Assembly (NCBI GenBank): GCA_027081755.1
Contig: JALWJF010000077.1
Coordinates: forward strand, 1 to 46,566
Length of the DNA: 46,566 nucleotides
Origin: Desulfurococcales archaeon
GTDB taxonomy: Archaea; Thermoproteota; Thermoprotei_A; Sulfolobales; Ignicoccaceae
Direction: 5' to 3'
In this document: piece after piece, positions 9,547 through 18,949 of the stretch
Numbering within the stretch: position 1 is the stretch's first letter
How the letters are laid out: each line of letters starts with the position of its first letter
The notes under the pieces: generated by a model
Databases searched by the model: none
What the model was told of the DNA's origin: nothing
What the model saw: the letters and a program-made list of their open reading frames with translations, nothing else
Program-made: the position numbers and the translations under genes

Positions 9547-10463
9547 GGACCTATGTAGAAGCATCTGGGTTCCCTTTCATTTGAAGTGAATCTGCTAACT
9601 AGCGAATACAAGAATCGAGCACTCCTAGACTTATGCTTTAAGGGGCTTACGGAGACACTAAGTAAGTTCTTTATCTCTCCTATACCAGCCTCGTATAAGG
9701 GGACGTCGAAGGGTATTACTGCTAGATTTGCTGCACTAATTTTCCTGCATATTGGCTCAAACACGCTTCGAGCCCATCGATAAGCCTCTGGTGCAGGCCT
9801 GACCATGTTGACTACTAGAGCACCTATATACATGCCCTCTAGCTTGGGCAAGATCAGTTTCGAGTTGAGGAGTTCTGCGCTCCAAGGAGAGGGGTCGACG
9901 ACTATGACCAAGTTTCCGGCCGTAGCCCTCACATGGTTTATAGATAAGGAGAGGTGACCTAACGCGACCCAGGTTATCGCTGGATAGTCATTCATTATCC
10001 ACTCATAGGTCCTCTTCAGCGTTAAGATCAATTCTCTACTCCTCTTAACGTATTCTTCGGGCTTCTCGTACATTAACGCGAAGTATTCGTCTACAACGCC
10101 TTGATCGATATCCTCATAGCTCAGTGCTGGCATTACATCTATCTTGGCTGTTTGACTTATAGCTACTGAGTGGAGGGAGATGTTTTTAAGAGCCTTTTTG
10201 AAGTCCTTAGCGGTAATAACCCTTACGAGAGTTTGACCCCTCATTGGCAAGCTTTTGAATAACCTCTGTGTAAGCCTTGGGTTTACTACGTCCCAGTCTA
10301 TAGTCGCTACCCTAGCACCTTTGATGAATGCGGTGAGGCTGGCTGTCTCTATAGTCATCGTCGTCCTCCCGGCACCTCCCTTGGTAGAGCCGAAACCCAC
10401 GACTTTCCAATCATCCAGGGGCGGCTCGAGCCATTCTCTTTTTCGGAATATCGCTAGTACCAC
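9543..10463 (-). CDS. ParA/MinD-like SIMIBI ATPase with variant P-loop
   Basis: VVGFGSTKGGAGRTTMTIETASLTAFIKGARVATIDWDVVNPRL. Confidence 0.7.
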   Translation of the reverse strand: MVLAIFRKREWLEPPLDDWKVVGFGSTKGGAGRTTMTIETASLTAFIKGARVATIDWDVVNPRLTQRLFKSLPMRGQTLVRVITAKDFKKALKNISLHSVAISQTAKIDVMPALSYEDIDQGVVDEYFALMYEKPEEYVKRSRELILTLKRTYEWIMNDYPAITWVALGHLSLSINHVRATAGNLVIVVDPSPWSAELLNSKLILPKLEGMYIGALVVNMVRPAPEAYRWARSVFEPICRKISAANLAVIPFDVPLYEAGIGEIKNLLSVSVSPLKHKSRSARFLYSLVSRFTSNEREPRCFYIGP

Positions 10464-10527
10464 TGTACACCCCTTTCCTCATGTTATCTTTCACAACTCG
10501 AGAAATTAAAACTAACATCCTTGAAGA

Positions 10528-11805
10528 TTACCTCTTTTTCTTGAAGAACTTGTCGAGCGTTATTACCTTGGACCTCCTTTCGTGTATTGAAGGTAAAGAG
10601 GGCTTAGCCCTGGATTTCAGCACTCTTAAGAAGTCGTCCCTAACGGGCTCATACACATATTTGAAGAATAGGTTTGGATCCTTCAATACATGCTCTGGAA
10701 ACTTTGAGACGTACTCTAACGCTTTTTCCCAAGCTAGCTCGAACGGGATGCCAGCTTCTTCAAACTTCCTCGCAACTTGTCTCATAAAGTCTTCTGGCCT
10801 CTGAACTTGACCGCCTATAGCAAACCAACCGTCCTTCATGGGGGCCTTATCTTTCAGTGGTCCTACTGGGCTCAGCTTCTCTATTCTCTTTAACTCTTCT
10901 TCACTGTATCCTCTAGGCTTTTTCATCCTTCCAGGGTTATAATGGTACTTGAGCCAAGCATAAAATATAGCTCTGTTCAGTCCAAAGCTCAACGCTCTCT
11001 CTAGATCGCCAGTCATTAGATAGTACCTAGCGGCTTGGAGCAAGGCCATTACTGGGAAGCGCCCCGGCTCTCTGGGATTCAGAGGTAAGGGCTTCTTCCA
11101 AGACAGTGCTTCTTTGACCAAGTTTTCCAAGCCCCCTTCACAAGTCCTCCAAGCTTCTGGGTCATGCTTTGGAGCGTTAGGGTCAGCCCATGACAATTGA
11201 AAGTCCTTTAAGGCTTCTGGCCTCATCGCTATAGCTACTCTATCCAGTTCTCTGTGCAAGCTCAAAGGAGCTGTGGTCACTCTGGCTCTATCCACCAGTA
11301 GCTCTACTTTAACACCACTTATTTCGTCAAGCTTAAGCTTGCTAGCCACGTACTCTTCGACTTTAAGGGCTACCTCGAAAGGCCTTTCCTCCTCAGACCA
11401 GTCGTAGCACCTCTCGTTGACGTGCACGTGGAATCCTTTTCCAGAGAACTTGATCCACGGCTTAACCCCCTTCTTTTCTAGGAAATTTGATATCTTCTGG
11501 GCAATTCCTTTAGCCAAGTCTATATCTTCTGAGTCTATATCCCAGAATAGGGTTATCCCCTCTACTTTTTCCAAATTCTCGTCATAAACTGCTATGGTAC
11601 CGTAGAAAGTCCTTGTCCAAGGATATCTCTTGAGTACCTTCTGTATGTCGTTTGGGCTCCTTATCCTCAAGGGTTCGTTGTCTAGATACCTTGCAAAGAG
11701 TCTTTGGTTCCCCAGTTTGCCCTCTACTGCAGCCCATCTGTTTTTCAGGAAGTCAGCTATTTCCCTAGCAACTTCCTCCTTAGAGTAATACTCAAGAGGG
11801 TTCAT
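10528..11805 (-). CDS. priS: DNA primase small subunit-like (archaeo-eukaryotic primase)
   Basis: LFWDIDSEDIDLAKGIAQKI, IKFSGKGFHVHVNERC, LLVDRARVTTAPLSLHRELD: order of motifs I-III of AEP primases. Confidence 0.7.
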   Translation of the reverse strand: MNPLEYYSKEEVAREIADFLKNRWAAVEGKLGNQRLFARYLDNEPLRIRSPNDIQKVLKRYPWTRTFYGTIAVYDENLEKVEGITLFWDIDSEDIDLAKGIAQKISNFLEKKGVKPWIKFSGKGFHVHVNERCYDWSEEERPFEVALKVEEYVASKLKLDEISGVKVELLVDRARVTTAPLSLHRELDRVAIAMRPEALKDFQLSWADPNAPKHDPEAWRTCEGGLENLVKEALSWKKPLPLNPREPGRFPVMALLQAARYYLMTGDLERALSFGLNRAIFYAWLKYHYNPGRMKKPRGYSEEELKRIEKLSPVGPLKDKAPMKDGWFAIGGQVQRPEDFMRQVARKFEEAGIPFELAWEKALEYVSKFPEHVLKDPNLFFKYVYEPVRDDFLRVLKSRAKPSLPSIHERRSKVITLDKFFKKKR

Positions 11806-11853
11806 GCCCTCGTCCCAAGGCTATAAATAGGGGAAGAGAAGGTAATTAAGTGA

Positions 11854-11915
11854 GCCTCGGAGAAGGACCGCTAACCTCATTGTTTCCTCGGTAGAGTAGG
11901 GGCCTCCTCACTGGC
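11854..11915 (-). ncRNA. Candidate C/D-box sRNA (sR-1), variant k-turn core
   Basis: GCC-A-[C GTGAGGA]-13 nt-[D' CCGA]-7 nt-[C' ATGAGGT]-13 nt-[D CCGA]-GGC. Box C contains the cimA stop codon. Confidence 0.6.
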
Positions 11916-13533
11916 CGGACCTCATTGCAGTAAGCTTCTTAAGTCTTTCCTTGAGCAGATGGTATTCTATACCTTGTAGCAGAGCTCCTAAGCTAGCCTC
12001 TATTATATTTCTGGACACTGAAGTGGTTGTCCAGAAGGAATTGCCATCCGTAAATGTTATCTCAACCCTTACATCGCTTTCGGTGTGCTTGGATGCCTTA
12101 GGTAGGTGAACCCTGTAGTCTATTAACCTCACGTTAGACGCCTCTGGAGCAAGTTTCTCTAGCGCTTTTCTCAATGCCTTATCTATCGCTTCAACGGGGC
12201 CCACGCCTTCAGCTGCCTCCACGTGGGCTTCGCCATTAGACACCTTCACTACGCTCCAGCTCTTGGTCTCTTTCTCTAAGCCTCCTTCGCTTATCACTCT
12301 CCAATCCTCCACTTCGAAGAACTTAGGCCTTATGCCTAGCTCTCCGAGTAATATTAGTAATGCCGATGCCGTAGCGTTATCGAAGCTGTAGCCCCTGTTT
12401 TCCAGCTCTTTTATTCTCTTTAATGCTCTCCTGACGGCCGGATCTCTCTTATCCAGCATAAGTCCTAGTTCTTGCTTTGCCCAAGTCACTAGGTTCGCTG
12501 CGCCACTTAGCTCAGAAACGGCAACTTTCCTAACATTTCCAACGCTTTCTGGAGGTACGTGCTCATAAGCTTTAGGATTCTTCAAGACGGCATCAACGTG
12601 TACTCCAGCTTTGTGGGTAAATGCATTATCACCAACATAGGGTTGGTATGGGTTCGGTTGCAAACCAGCCAGCTCATAAACGAGCCTCGACAGCCTTTTT
12701 AGCATCTTTAAGCCTTCTGGGTTCTTGAGTGCCTTTATCTTCATCTTTAGCTCTAAGTTTGGTATGAGCACACAAAGATCGGCATTGCCCGTTCTTTCTC
12801 CTATCCCATTAACGGTTCCGTGGACGTGGCTTGCTCCCGCTAAGACGCCCATGAGTGTGTTGGCTACAGCACAACCGCTGTCATTATGCATGTGCAGACC
12901 GAGGGGCTTCTTTATTACTTCCCTTACCTTACTAACTATTTCATAAACTTCGTGCGGCAATGAACCTCCGTTCGTGTCAGCTAGTACTATCCTATCTGCT
13001 CCAGCCTCTTCAGCAGTCTTTAGGACTTCCAGCGCATATTCCTTATTTGCCTTAAAGCCATCGAAGAAATGCTCGGCATCGAAGATGACCATCCTGTCGT
13101 TTTCCTTTAAGTATCTTATGGTGTCATATACCATGTCTAAGTTCTCTTCTAGCGTAGTTTTTAGTACGTCAGTAACATGTAAGTCCCAAGACTTACCAAA
13201 GACAGTTACCCATTTTGTATCGGCTTCTAGGACCTTTTGGAGTAAGGGGTCTTCGGAAGCCTTCATGTTCTTTCTCCTAGTGGAGGTAAACGCAACTATT
13301 TCAGAGTTCTTTAGTTCATACTTCTTTATCTCCTTAAAGAAGAGTTCATCTTTTGGATTGCTTCCGGGCCACCCCGCTTCTATAAAGTGAACTCCTACTT
13401 TGTCAAGCTCTAGGGTTATCCTTATCTTGGCTTGTAGGTCGAAGCTTATGCCCTTCGCTTGAGCCCCATCCCTTAAGGTAGTATCTAGTACTTCTACTTC
13501 TTTAGGAGCGTTATTGACAAATTTTGCAACCAC
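11908..13533 (-). CDS. cimA: Citramalate synthase (CimA, long TIGR00977-type)
   Basis: EVLDTTLRDGAQAKGISF; AFTSTRRKNMKASEDPLLQKVLEADTKWVTVFGKSWDLHV; HMHNDSGCAVANTL; C-terminal LeuA regulatory-type domain. Confidence 0.85.
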   Translation of the reverse strand: MVAKFVNNAPKEVEVLDTTLRDGAQAKGISFDLQAKIRITLELDKVGVHFIEAGWPGSNPKDELFFKEIKKYELKNSEIVAFTSTRRKNMKASEDPLLQKVLEADTKWVTVFGKSWDLHVTDVLKTTLEENLDMVYDTIRYLKENDRMVIFDAEHFFDGFKANKEYALEVLKTAEEAGADRIVLADTNGGSLPHEVYEIVSKVREVIKKPLGLHMHNDSGCAVANTLMGVLAGASHVHGTVNGIGERTGNADLCVLIPNLELKMKIKALKNPEGLKMLKRLSRLVYELAGLQPNPYQPYVGDNAFTHKAGVHVDAVLKNPKAYEHVPPESVGNVRKVAVSELSGAANLVTWAKQELGLMLDKRDPAVRRALKRIKELENRGYSFDNATASALLILLGELGIRPKFFEVEDWRVISEGGLEKETKSWSVVKVSNGEAHVEAAEGVGPVEAIDKALRKALEKLAPEASNVRLIDYRVHLPKASKHTESDVRVEITFTDGNSFWTTTSVSRNIIEASLGALLQGIEYHLLKERLKKLTAMRSGQ

Positions 13534-13652
13534 CTTTCATCCTCATACCCCTCGCCGCTTTGATCGCGTGGTATAAAAGCTCTCAATACTTTTCTTTCCA
13601 ACTGATTATAATACCAAAATTACCCGTCTAGAATACGTAGTAGGGGAACGAC

Positions 13653-14054
13653 GTGGAGCTGAAGGTCTGCTCTAGCATTAGTGAGTGTAGAGACTATGCC
13701 GAGAACAAGCTGAATGAATTAGAAAGGGAGGCCGAGATAGTTGCCGGTGTGTTAGAGAGTATAGATGAAAAGGCAGCATCATTCGAAGACATTAAAAACA
13801 TTTTAGGAGGAGAAATGGCCGAAGCATTCTATAAAGTTGAGAAAGGGTCTGTAAAGGTTTACGTACAACCTAACCCCGTACTAGTAAAAGATGAGTTAAA
13901 GAGAAGAGCAGCTGAGTTAGCAAAATTAATTGAGGTCTTTAGGCAACTAGTAGAAGTATTGAATAAGTTAAGCGAAGGAATGGGAGATATCCAAGGAAGT
14001 GTTTTAATATCTGCAGACGAACAAGGGGGCAAACTCTTCATCAGTATTAGTTGA
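13653..14054 (+). CDS. Uncharacterised coiled-coil protein
   Basis: 133-aa ORF tightly coupled to the next gene. Confidence 0.55.
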   Translation: MELKVCSSISECRDYAENKLNELEREAEIVAGVLESIDEKAASFEDIKNILGGEMAEAFYKVEKGSVKVYVQPNPVLVKDELKRRAAELAKLIEVFRQLVEVLNKLSEGMGDIQGSVLISADEQGGKLFISIS

Positions 14055-14065
14055 GGTGATGAGAA

Positions 14066-15055
14066 ATGGATCTAAATACAACTTCTAGAATTTTTATTGA
14101 TGTCGCAAGCAAGTTACTTATCCTAAGTAAGGCTGAAAGAATAGGTAAGGGAACTTATAGCGTGAGTGAATTAATTGAATTAAGTAAGGAGAAAGATAAG
14201 GAAGGATATTGTGTTATGCTTAAACCTAGGGATGTGGGGGGATACGTACTAGCTTGTGGAGGTCAGCTCATAGCCATTGCGCTCTTGAACCCTCCAAGTA
14301 TAGGCAAAAAGGCTTTAGAGAACGTTGACGAGAATCCTATGTTTGGCGACCTCTATGTAGTTCCTAAAGAGGCAGTAAAAGAAGCTCTAAGGAAGCTTAA
14401 GGCTGAAGAAGTAGTGAGTGGTGTAGGAGAGCAAGTAGGGAAAGCTATTCAAATTGTCAAGGACAAACTTAGGGCCAAAGAGAAAAAGGAAAAAGAAAAG
14501 AAGGTTAAGGAAATATTAGAAGAGATAGAGGTACCTAAGACAATAACTGAAATACCCAAGCTAGAGATATTCGACATGATTGATGCAGTGACCTTAGCGG
14601 ATGAGCTAGCTTATTATTTAAGTAAAAAAGGCTACCAAGTTAGTTCGGATACACCAGAAATGGTGGGAAATACCTTCTTCGTTACATTGAAGGCTGAAAA
14701 TGTTGCAGATTTAAAGAGTTTTATTCATGATCTGCTAGAAGAGGCTAAGAGAGTAGGGTGCAAGAACATAATAAAAGTAAACTTGAACTCAGAGGAGATA
14801 TTCGTAGATCCAATATTGTTTGAGAAGATACACGAAATTATTGAGAGCTTGTCTAAAGGCGGTTACTGTTACATGGAATCACATATGCCCGATGAAGTTA
14901 TATTAAAGATCAATCTTGATGAAGAAATATCTGCCAGAGGACTAGCCCTATTAAGAGCTCATATAAGAAAAATGATAGAGCAGAGACAGCTACCTTGGAA
15001 GAAGGTAATAATAACCGTAAACACGCCTACGACTACTTATCATGAAGCCGATTAA
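14066..15055 (+). CDS. Uncharacterised protein
   Basis: 329-aa ORF preceded by gaggtgatgag RBS; charged central linker. Confidence 0.6.
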   Translation: MDLNTTSRIFIDVASKLLILSKAERIGKGTYSVSELIELSKEKDKEGYCVMLKPRDVGGYVLACGGQLIAIALLNPPSIGKKALENVDENPMFGDLYVVPKEAVKEALRKLKAEEVVSGVGEQVGKAIQIVKDKLRAKEKKEKEKKVKEILEEIEVPKTITEIPKLEIFDMIDAVTLADELAYYLSKKGYQVSSDTPEMVGNTFFVTLKAENVADLKSFIHDLLEEAKRVGCKNIIKVNLNSEEIFVDPILFEKIHEIIESLSKGGYCYMESHMPDEVILKINLDEEISARGLALLRAHIRKMIEQRQLPWKKVIITVNTPTTTYHEAD

Positions 15056-15624
15056 GCCAGACCAAAAATCTTCTTGATACGATATATGAGTAACGTGAAG
15101 AACGATGGCTTACGCCCGTCGTAGTAGACTAATTTGCCACAGTATGGACATTTCTTCAGTCTCAGATCAGCACCGCAAGACCAGCATCTGGGCTCATTGA
15201 ATACATTCAGCGAGCCACAATATGGGCACTTGACTGTTACAAATGTTAGATCTCTCTTGCAGTATGGGCACTTTATTGTTATACCCTTCTTTAAGTTGTC
15301 TATTAACTTCTCGATTACCATTTCTAAGTATTCTTCATACTTGATGGCTACCGATAGGTTGTTATATTGAAACATTTGGACCTTGTAGTCGCCGGGTAGG
15401 TATACTTTTAACCACACGGGTTTGCCCTCGTCCATGAGTAATGACAGTTCTTCCACACTCTTTAGCATGGATGATGCTATTGCAGAGGCATATTCAGCGC
15501 CTTCTCTATCAGCTCCTTTGGTCATGTAAGGGAAGCCTTCACTGCTAACTGTTATGTATGCCACTCCCCTAATCCTACTCACTTCCTCGACGAAGTTATT
15601 GAGCCTCTCGTCAACAGCACTCAT
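15052..15624 (-). CDS. Protein with tandem zinc-ribbon motifs at the C-terminus
   Basis: CPYCKRDLTFVTVKCPYCGS, CWSCGADLRLKKCPYCGK: repeated CxxC pairs. Confidence 0.7.
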   Translation of the reverse strand: MSAVDERLNNFVEEVSRIRGVAYITVSSEGFPYMTKGADREGAEYASAIASSMLKSVEELSLLMDEGKPVWLKVYLPGDYKVQMFQYNNLSVAIKYEEYLEMVIEKLIDNLKKGITIKCPYCKRDLTFVTVKCPYCGSLNVFNEPRCWSCGADLRLKKCPYCGKLVYYDGRKPSFFTLLIYRIKKIFGLA

Positions 15625-15697
15625 ACTTTTCTCCTAACATTGTGTCACAACAAAACCAGATTTATACTATTTCGCGTGGACTAAGGGGTGTAAAGGA

Positions 15698-16627
15698 ATG
15701 CTATCTGACCTCATAGCTAAATTAGAGGAATTAAAGAGAAAGAGGAACGCATTCATATTAGCCCACAACTACCAGTTACCAGAAGTCCAAGATGTAGCAG
15801 ATTTTGTTGGCGATTCCTTAGAGATGGCAAGAAAGGCTATGGAAACGGACGCAGACGTAATAGTTGTCGCGGGAGTCAGGTTTATGGCTGAAGTTGCAAA
15901 GGTGCTGAATCCGGACAAGGTCGTCATACATCCCGAACCCAGGGCTGGATGCCCCTTGGCAGATCATATGACTCCAGAGGTAATTAGGAGGTTTAGGGAA
16001 CTCTACCCTGGTGCTCCTCTGGTAACCTATGTTAACTCCACCCTTACTGCGAAAGCGATGAGCGATATAGTTGTTACGAGTGCGTCCGCAGCTAAGGTAG
16101 TAAGTAAGTTAGATGATGAAGTAATACTATTTGGTCCGGATAAGAACTTGGCCTACTTTGTTAAGAAGAAGACGGGTAAAGACATAGTACCAGTGCCCCC
16201 TTGGGGTCATTGCCCCGTTCACGAGTTCTTACTGTCGCCTTATTACCTAATGAAAGCCATGGATGAGCATCCGGGTTGTAAGCTTTTAGTTCATCCAGAA
16301 GCGCCCCCCGAGAGTCAAGAGATGGCAGACTTCGTCGGTAGTACTAGCCAGATGCTTAAGGCGATAGGTGAGATGAATGCAGATTGCTACATCTTGGGTA
16401 CGGAGGAAGGGTTAAGCTATAGGGCAAAGAAACTCTATCCGGATGTAGAAGTATATCCCCCGGACAGAAGGATCATATGTATAGACATGAAAAAGATAAC
16501 CCTCTTGAATATTGTGAGGAGTCTAGAAAGGATGAAGCCAAAGATTGATGTTGAAAGGGAGTTGGCAGAGAGAGCTAGGGAGGCCATAACTAGGGGTTTA
16601 GAACTAGCCCTCGACAAAGTTCCTTAA
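15698..16627 (+). CDS. nadA: Quinolinate synthase A
   Basis: FILAHNYQLPEVQDVADFVGDSLEMARKA; HPEPRAGCPLADHMTPE; YVNSTLTAKAMSDIVVTSASA. Confidence 0.95.
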   Translation: MLSDLIAKLEELKRKRNAFILAHNYQLPEVQDVADFVGDSLEMARKAMETDADVIVVAGVRFMAEVAKVLNPDKVVIHPEPRAGCPLADHMTPEVIRRFRELYPGAPLVTYVNSTLTAKAMSDIVVTSASAAKVVSKLDDEVILFGPDKNLAYFVKKKTGKDIVPVPPWGHCPVHEFLLSPYYLMKAMDEHPGCKLLVHPEAPPESQEMADFVGSTSQMLKAIGEMNADCYILGTEEGLSYRAKKLYPDVEVYPPDRRIICIDMKKITLLNIVRSLERMKPKIDVERELAERAREAITRGLELALDKVP

Positions 16628-17570
16628 TCCTCTTCCTTCCTTCATCTCTGACCTTCAAGAAGTCGTTAAGCCCCTTTGAGGCGAGATCCCTCTCAAAGTC
16701 TAGCTCAGTATAAACACAAATTTCGTTCAGCATCTTGCTAGCTTCCTCAATGTCCTTGGAGCCTATGACTTTTTCTGCCAAGACACTCTTTACCTTTTCA
16801 GCGTCCAAGAAGAAGGTAGTGGCAGTTACTGGATTTAGAAATAGCTTCCTAGCACCTCTTCTTATCTTAACTTCTCCATACTTTCCTAAAGCTGCTAGAA
16901 TGGCCATTTTACTTGCCTCAGTATCCATATAGTTTATAATGTTCAAGCACTCTTGCGCCAAGTCCTTTGGTATCACAAAGCCTCCCTTGTTACCTCCTTC
17001 TTTCCAAACTTGTGCTATTCTCTCCAAGACCTTCTCTTGAGGCAACTCTCCGTCACAACCAGGTCCAAACACGCCCAACACCTTTTCGGAAATATCTAAG
17101 GACTTTATCGCTGCTAGACCTATCGCATCGGCTAACGGGCTCCATACTTCCTCGTCATGAGGATGCGCTAAAACATCTCCTCCGGCATCTACTGCATAAA
17201 TTGAATCTATATTATAATCTTCAATAGCTTCTCTTAATCCCTTGACCATACCAAGGAATCCCTTCTTTAGATCAAAAATCAGGACCTTTACTTTGGCGGC
17301 CCTAGCCAATTTAGAGGCCTGAGGAACGACCTTTTTTCCGCCTCTGATCGCATACTCATCGCCATCTGTAATGCAATAGTTCCCTCTCATTTCACAGTTC
17401 TTCAGCTCGTCTAAGCCTATAGGCCCCGGAACGGGATCTCTTACCATTCTCTCCCATATGATGCTACCCAGTATTGTCTCGTAGCCTAAAACCTTCAAGT
17501 ATCTCGAGACGCAGTAAGCAGCTGCTATATCACCACCTCCGCCTATGCCCACGACCAGTGCCCTCATCAC
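16590..17570 (-). CDS. DUF1152-family protein
   Basis: MRALVVGIGGGGDIAAAYCVSRYLKVLGYETILGSIIWERMVRDPVPGPIGLDELKNC; VYAVDAGGDVL. Confidence 0.75.
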   Translation of the reverse strand: MMRALVVGIGGGGDIAAAYCVSRYLKVLGYETILGSIIWERMVRDPVPGPIGLDELKNCEMRGNYCITDGDEYAIRGGKKVVPQASKLARAAKVKVLIFDLKKGFLGMVKGLREAIEDYNIDSIYAVDAGGDVLAHPHDEEVWSPLADAIGLAAIKSLDISEKVLGVFGPGCDGELPQEKVLERIAQVWKEGGNKGGFVIPKDLAQECLNIINYMDTEASKMAILAALGKYGEVKIRRGARKLFLNPVTATTFFLDAEKVKSVLAEKVIGSKDIEEASKMLNEICVYTELDFERDLASKGLNDFLKVRDEGRKRIKELCRGLVLNP

Positions 17571-17608
17571 TTAAAACCCTTAAGGACAATCGTGCCATGC
17601 TTTAATCT

Positions 17609-17676
17609 GCGGATGAGCGGGCAGGGACGAGCTGAGTGCCCCAACGATGAAGTATTTGGTGGAGCGAGGGCGACGC
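17609..17676 (+). ncRNA. Candidate C/D-box sRNA (sR-2), variant k-turn core
   Basis: GCG-G-[C ATGAGCG]-12 nt-[D' CTGA]-11 nt-[C' ATGAAGT]-16 nt-[D GCGA]-CGC; lies between divergent genes. Confidence 0.5.
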
Positions 17677-17728
17677 AAGTATCCTCCGGTTTAAAGCTCT
17701 CTCAGTCTAGTGATATCTGGGTATAGAC

Positions 17729-18949
17729 ATGAGAAGGTTAGCGCTATTGTTAGTATTGAGCTTTATCTTAGGGGCGACACAAATAGATGTTAGAATAATA
17801 TCCTCATATTCCACACCAGCCCAGTCACCAGCATATAACGCTTTCATGAACTTCTTGCAGAGCAACCCCGACCTCAAGCAATACTTTGGCGTTCCAAACT
17901 TTGGGTTAGCCTTAACGACACCTCCGAACGCCAAGCAAACAAAGGGACTATTACTGATGTTTGATACGAGGGCGACTACTGGAAACATAACCCAAGATAA
18001 AATCCTAGCTAGGCAATATGTACACGATGTGATCCTTACTGCACTTCAAGAAGGAATGAGGGTCGCAATAATCACAAGCCCCAAGAGCTCCCTAGGTCAG
18101 CTGGTATTAACCTATTTAGGTATAATAATTCCAACTAAGGTCGTAGTAGTAGGGAACGAAAGTATTGTAGTGCCGGCATGTAACCCCGGCGTAAAACCCT
18201 TGTCCGTTCCTCAAGAACTCCATCCCATATACAAAGGAGTCCAAGTGCTCCCGGGAGCTTGTTGTATGGTACCTTTTGTCCCCGATGTCGTAGCGCCAGT
18301 AAGTCTGGGTCAAGGTGGTAAGTACTGTGTTATAATAAGGTTAACCAAGCTTAGCGACGAAATGATCATACTCTCATGGAACGGTATCTATAGGGACATC
18401 TCCAGCAACCCCAACGTTCAGAAGCTCTTAAGGAACGTTGTCCTCTATCTGGCCTTTAAGCTCCAAGCAAAGTACCCTAAGACTCCTTATACGGTAACGG
18501 TTACGAAAACCATAACCACTACAAGCGTTACCACGGTAACGAACAATATTACTGTAATACTTTCTACGACCAGTTGGCTTACGACTACTGTCTACAGAAC
18601 CTTAACCACGACTCTGTTCTCAACATTAACTCAGTTCCTAACGTCAACACTGACACAAACAAAGACCTTATACAAGACAATTACTAGCTATATAACGTTA
18701 ACGAAGTCAATAACTACAACAATCACCACAACTTCAAATATAACAATCACTACAGTGAGTAAAGTAACAACCACGCTTTATAAGACTCTGTACAATACCA
18801 TAACTACAACAGTAACCAAGGTTAAGACCGATATAAAGACTGCTGCGGGGGCAGCAATAGGAGGTATAATACTTGGAATTGTGCTGGCTTTGGCAATAAG
18901 AGGAGCGGGAAGTAAGCCGAAGAGGACTAGCTTGGCAGAAGAGTGGTAA
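17729..18949 (+). CDS. Secreted/cell-surface protein with Thr-rich stalk and C-terminal TM anchor
   Basis: N-terminal signal peptide, VTVTKTITTTSVTTVTNN... low-complexity region, C-terminal GAAIGGIILGIVLALAIRG. Confidence 0.7.
   Translation: MRRLALLLVLSFILGATQIDVRIISSYSTPAQSPAYNAFMNFLQSNPDLKQYFGVPNFGLALTTPPNAKQTKGLLLMFDTRATTGNITQDKILARQYVHDVILTALQEGMRVAIITSPKSSLGQLVLTYLGIIIPTKVVVVGNESIVVPACNPGVKPLSVPQELHPIYKGVQVLPGACCMVPFVPDVVAPVSLGQGGKYCVIIRLTKLSDEMIILSWNGIYRDISSNPNVQKLLRNVVLYLAFKLQAKYPKTPYTVTVTKTITTTSVTTVTNNITVILSTTSWLTTTVYRTLTTTLFSTLTQFLTSTLTQTKTLYKTITSYITLTKSITTTITTTSNITITTVSKVTTTLYKTLYNTITTTVTKVKTDIKTAAGAAIGGIILGIVLALAIRGAGSKPKRTSLAEEW

Noticed and set aside
10464-10490. Minus-strand ATGAGGAAAGGGG resembling box C
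   Set aside because: Immediately upstream of the ParA-like gene start; reads as an RBS with no matching D box.
11861-11873. sR-1 D guide contains TAGCGGTCCT, identical in sense to a conserved LSU rRNA stretch
   Set aside because: Sense identity cannot guide methylation, and the plus strand lacks C/D boxes that would make it antisense; treated as coincidence unless the local 23S alignment shows otherwise.
13540-13570. Minus-strand GTATGAGGATGAAAGG resembling box C of the sRNA family
   Set aside because: No D/D' or C' box at suitable spacing; it lies at the cimA start and works as a translation leader.
18490-18830. Repetitive ACT/ACA-rich DNA as a possible DNA repeat array
   Set aside because: In-frame Thr/Val/Lys-rich coding sequence of a surface protein; no regular unit and no CRISPR-like repeats.
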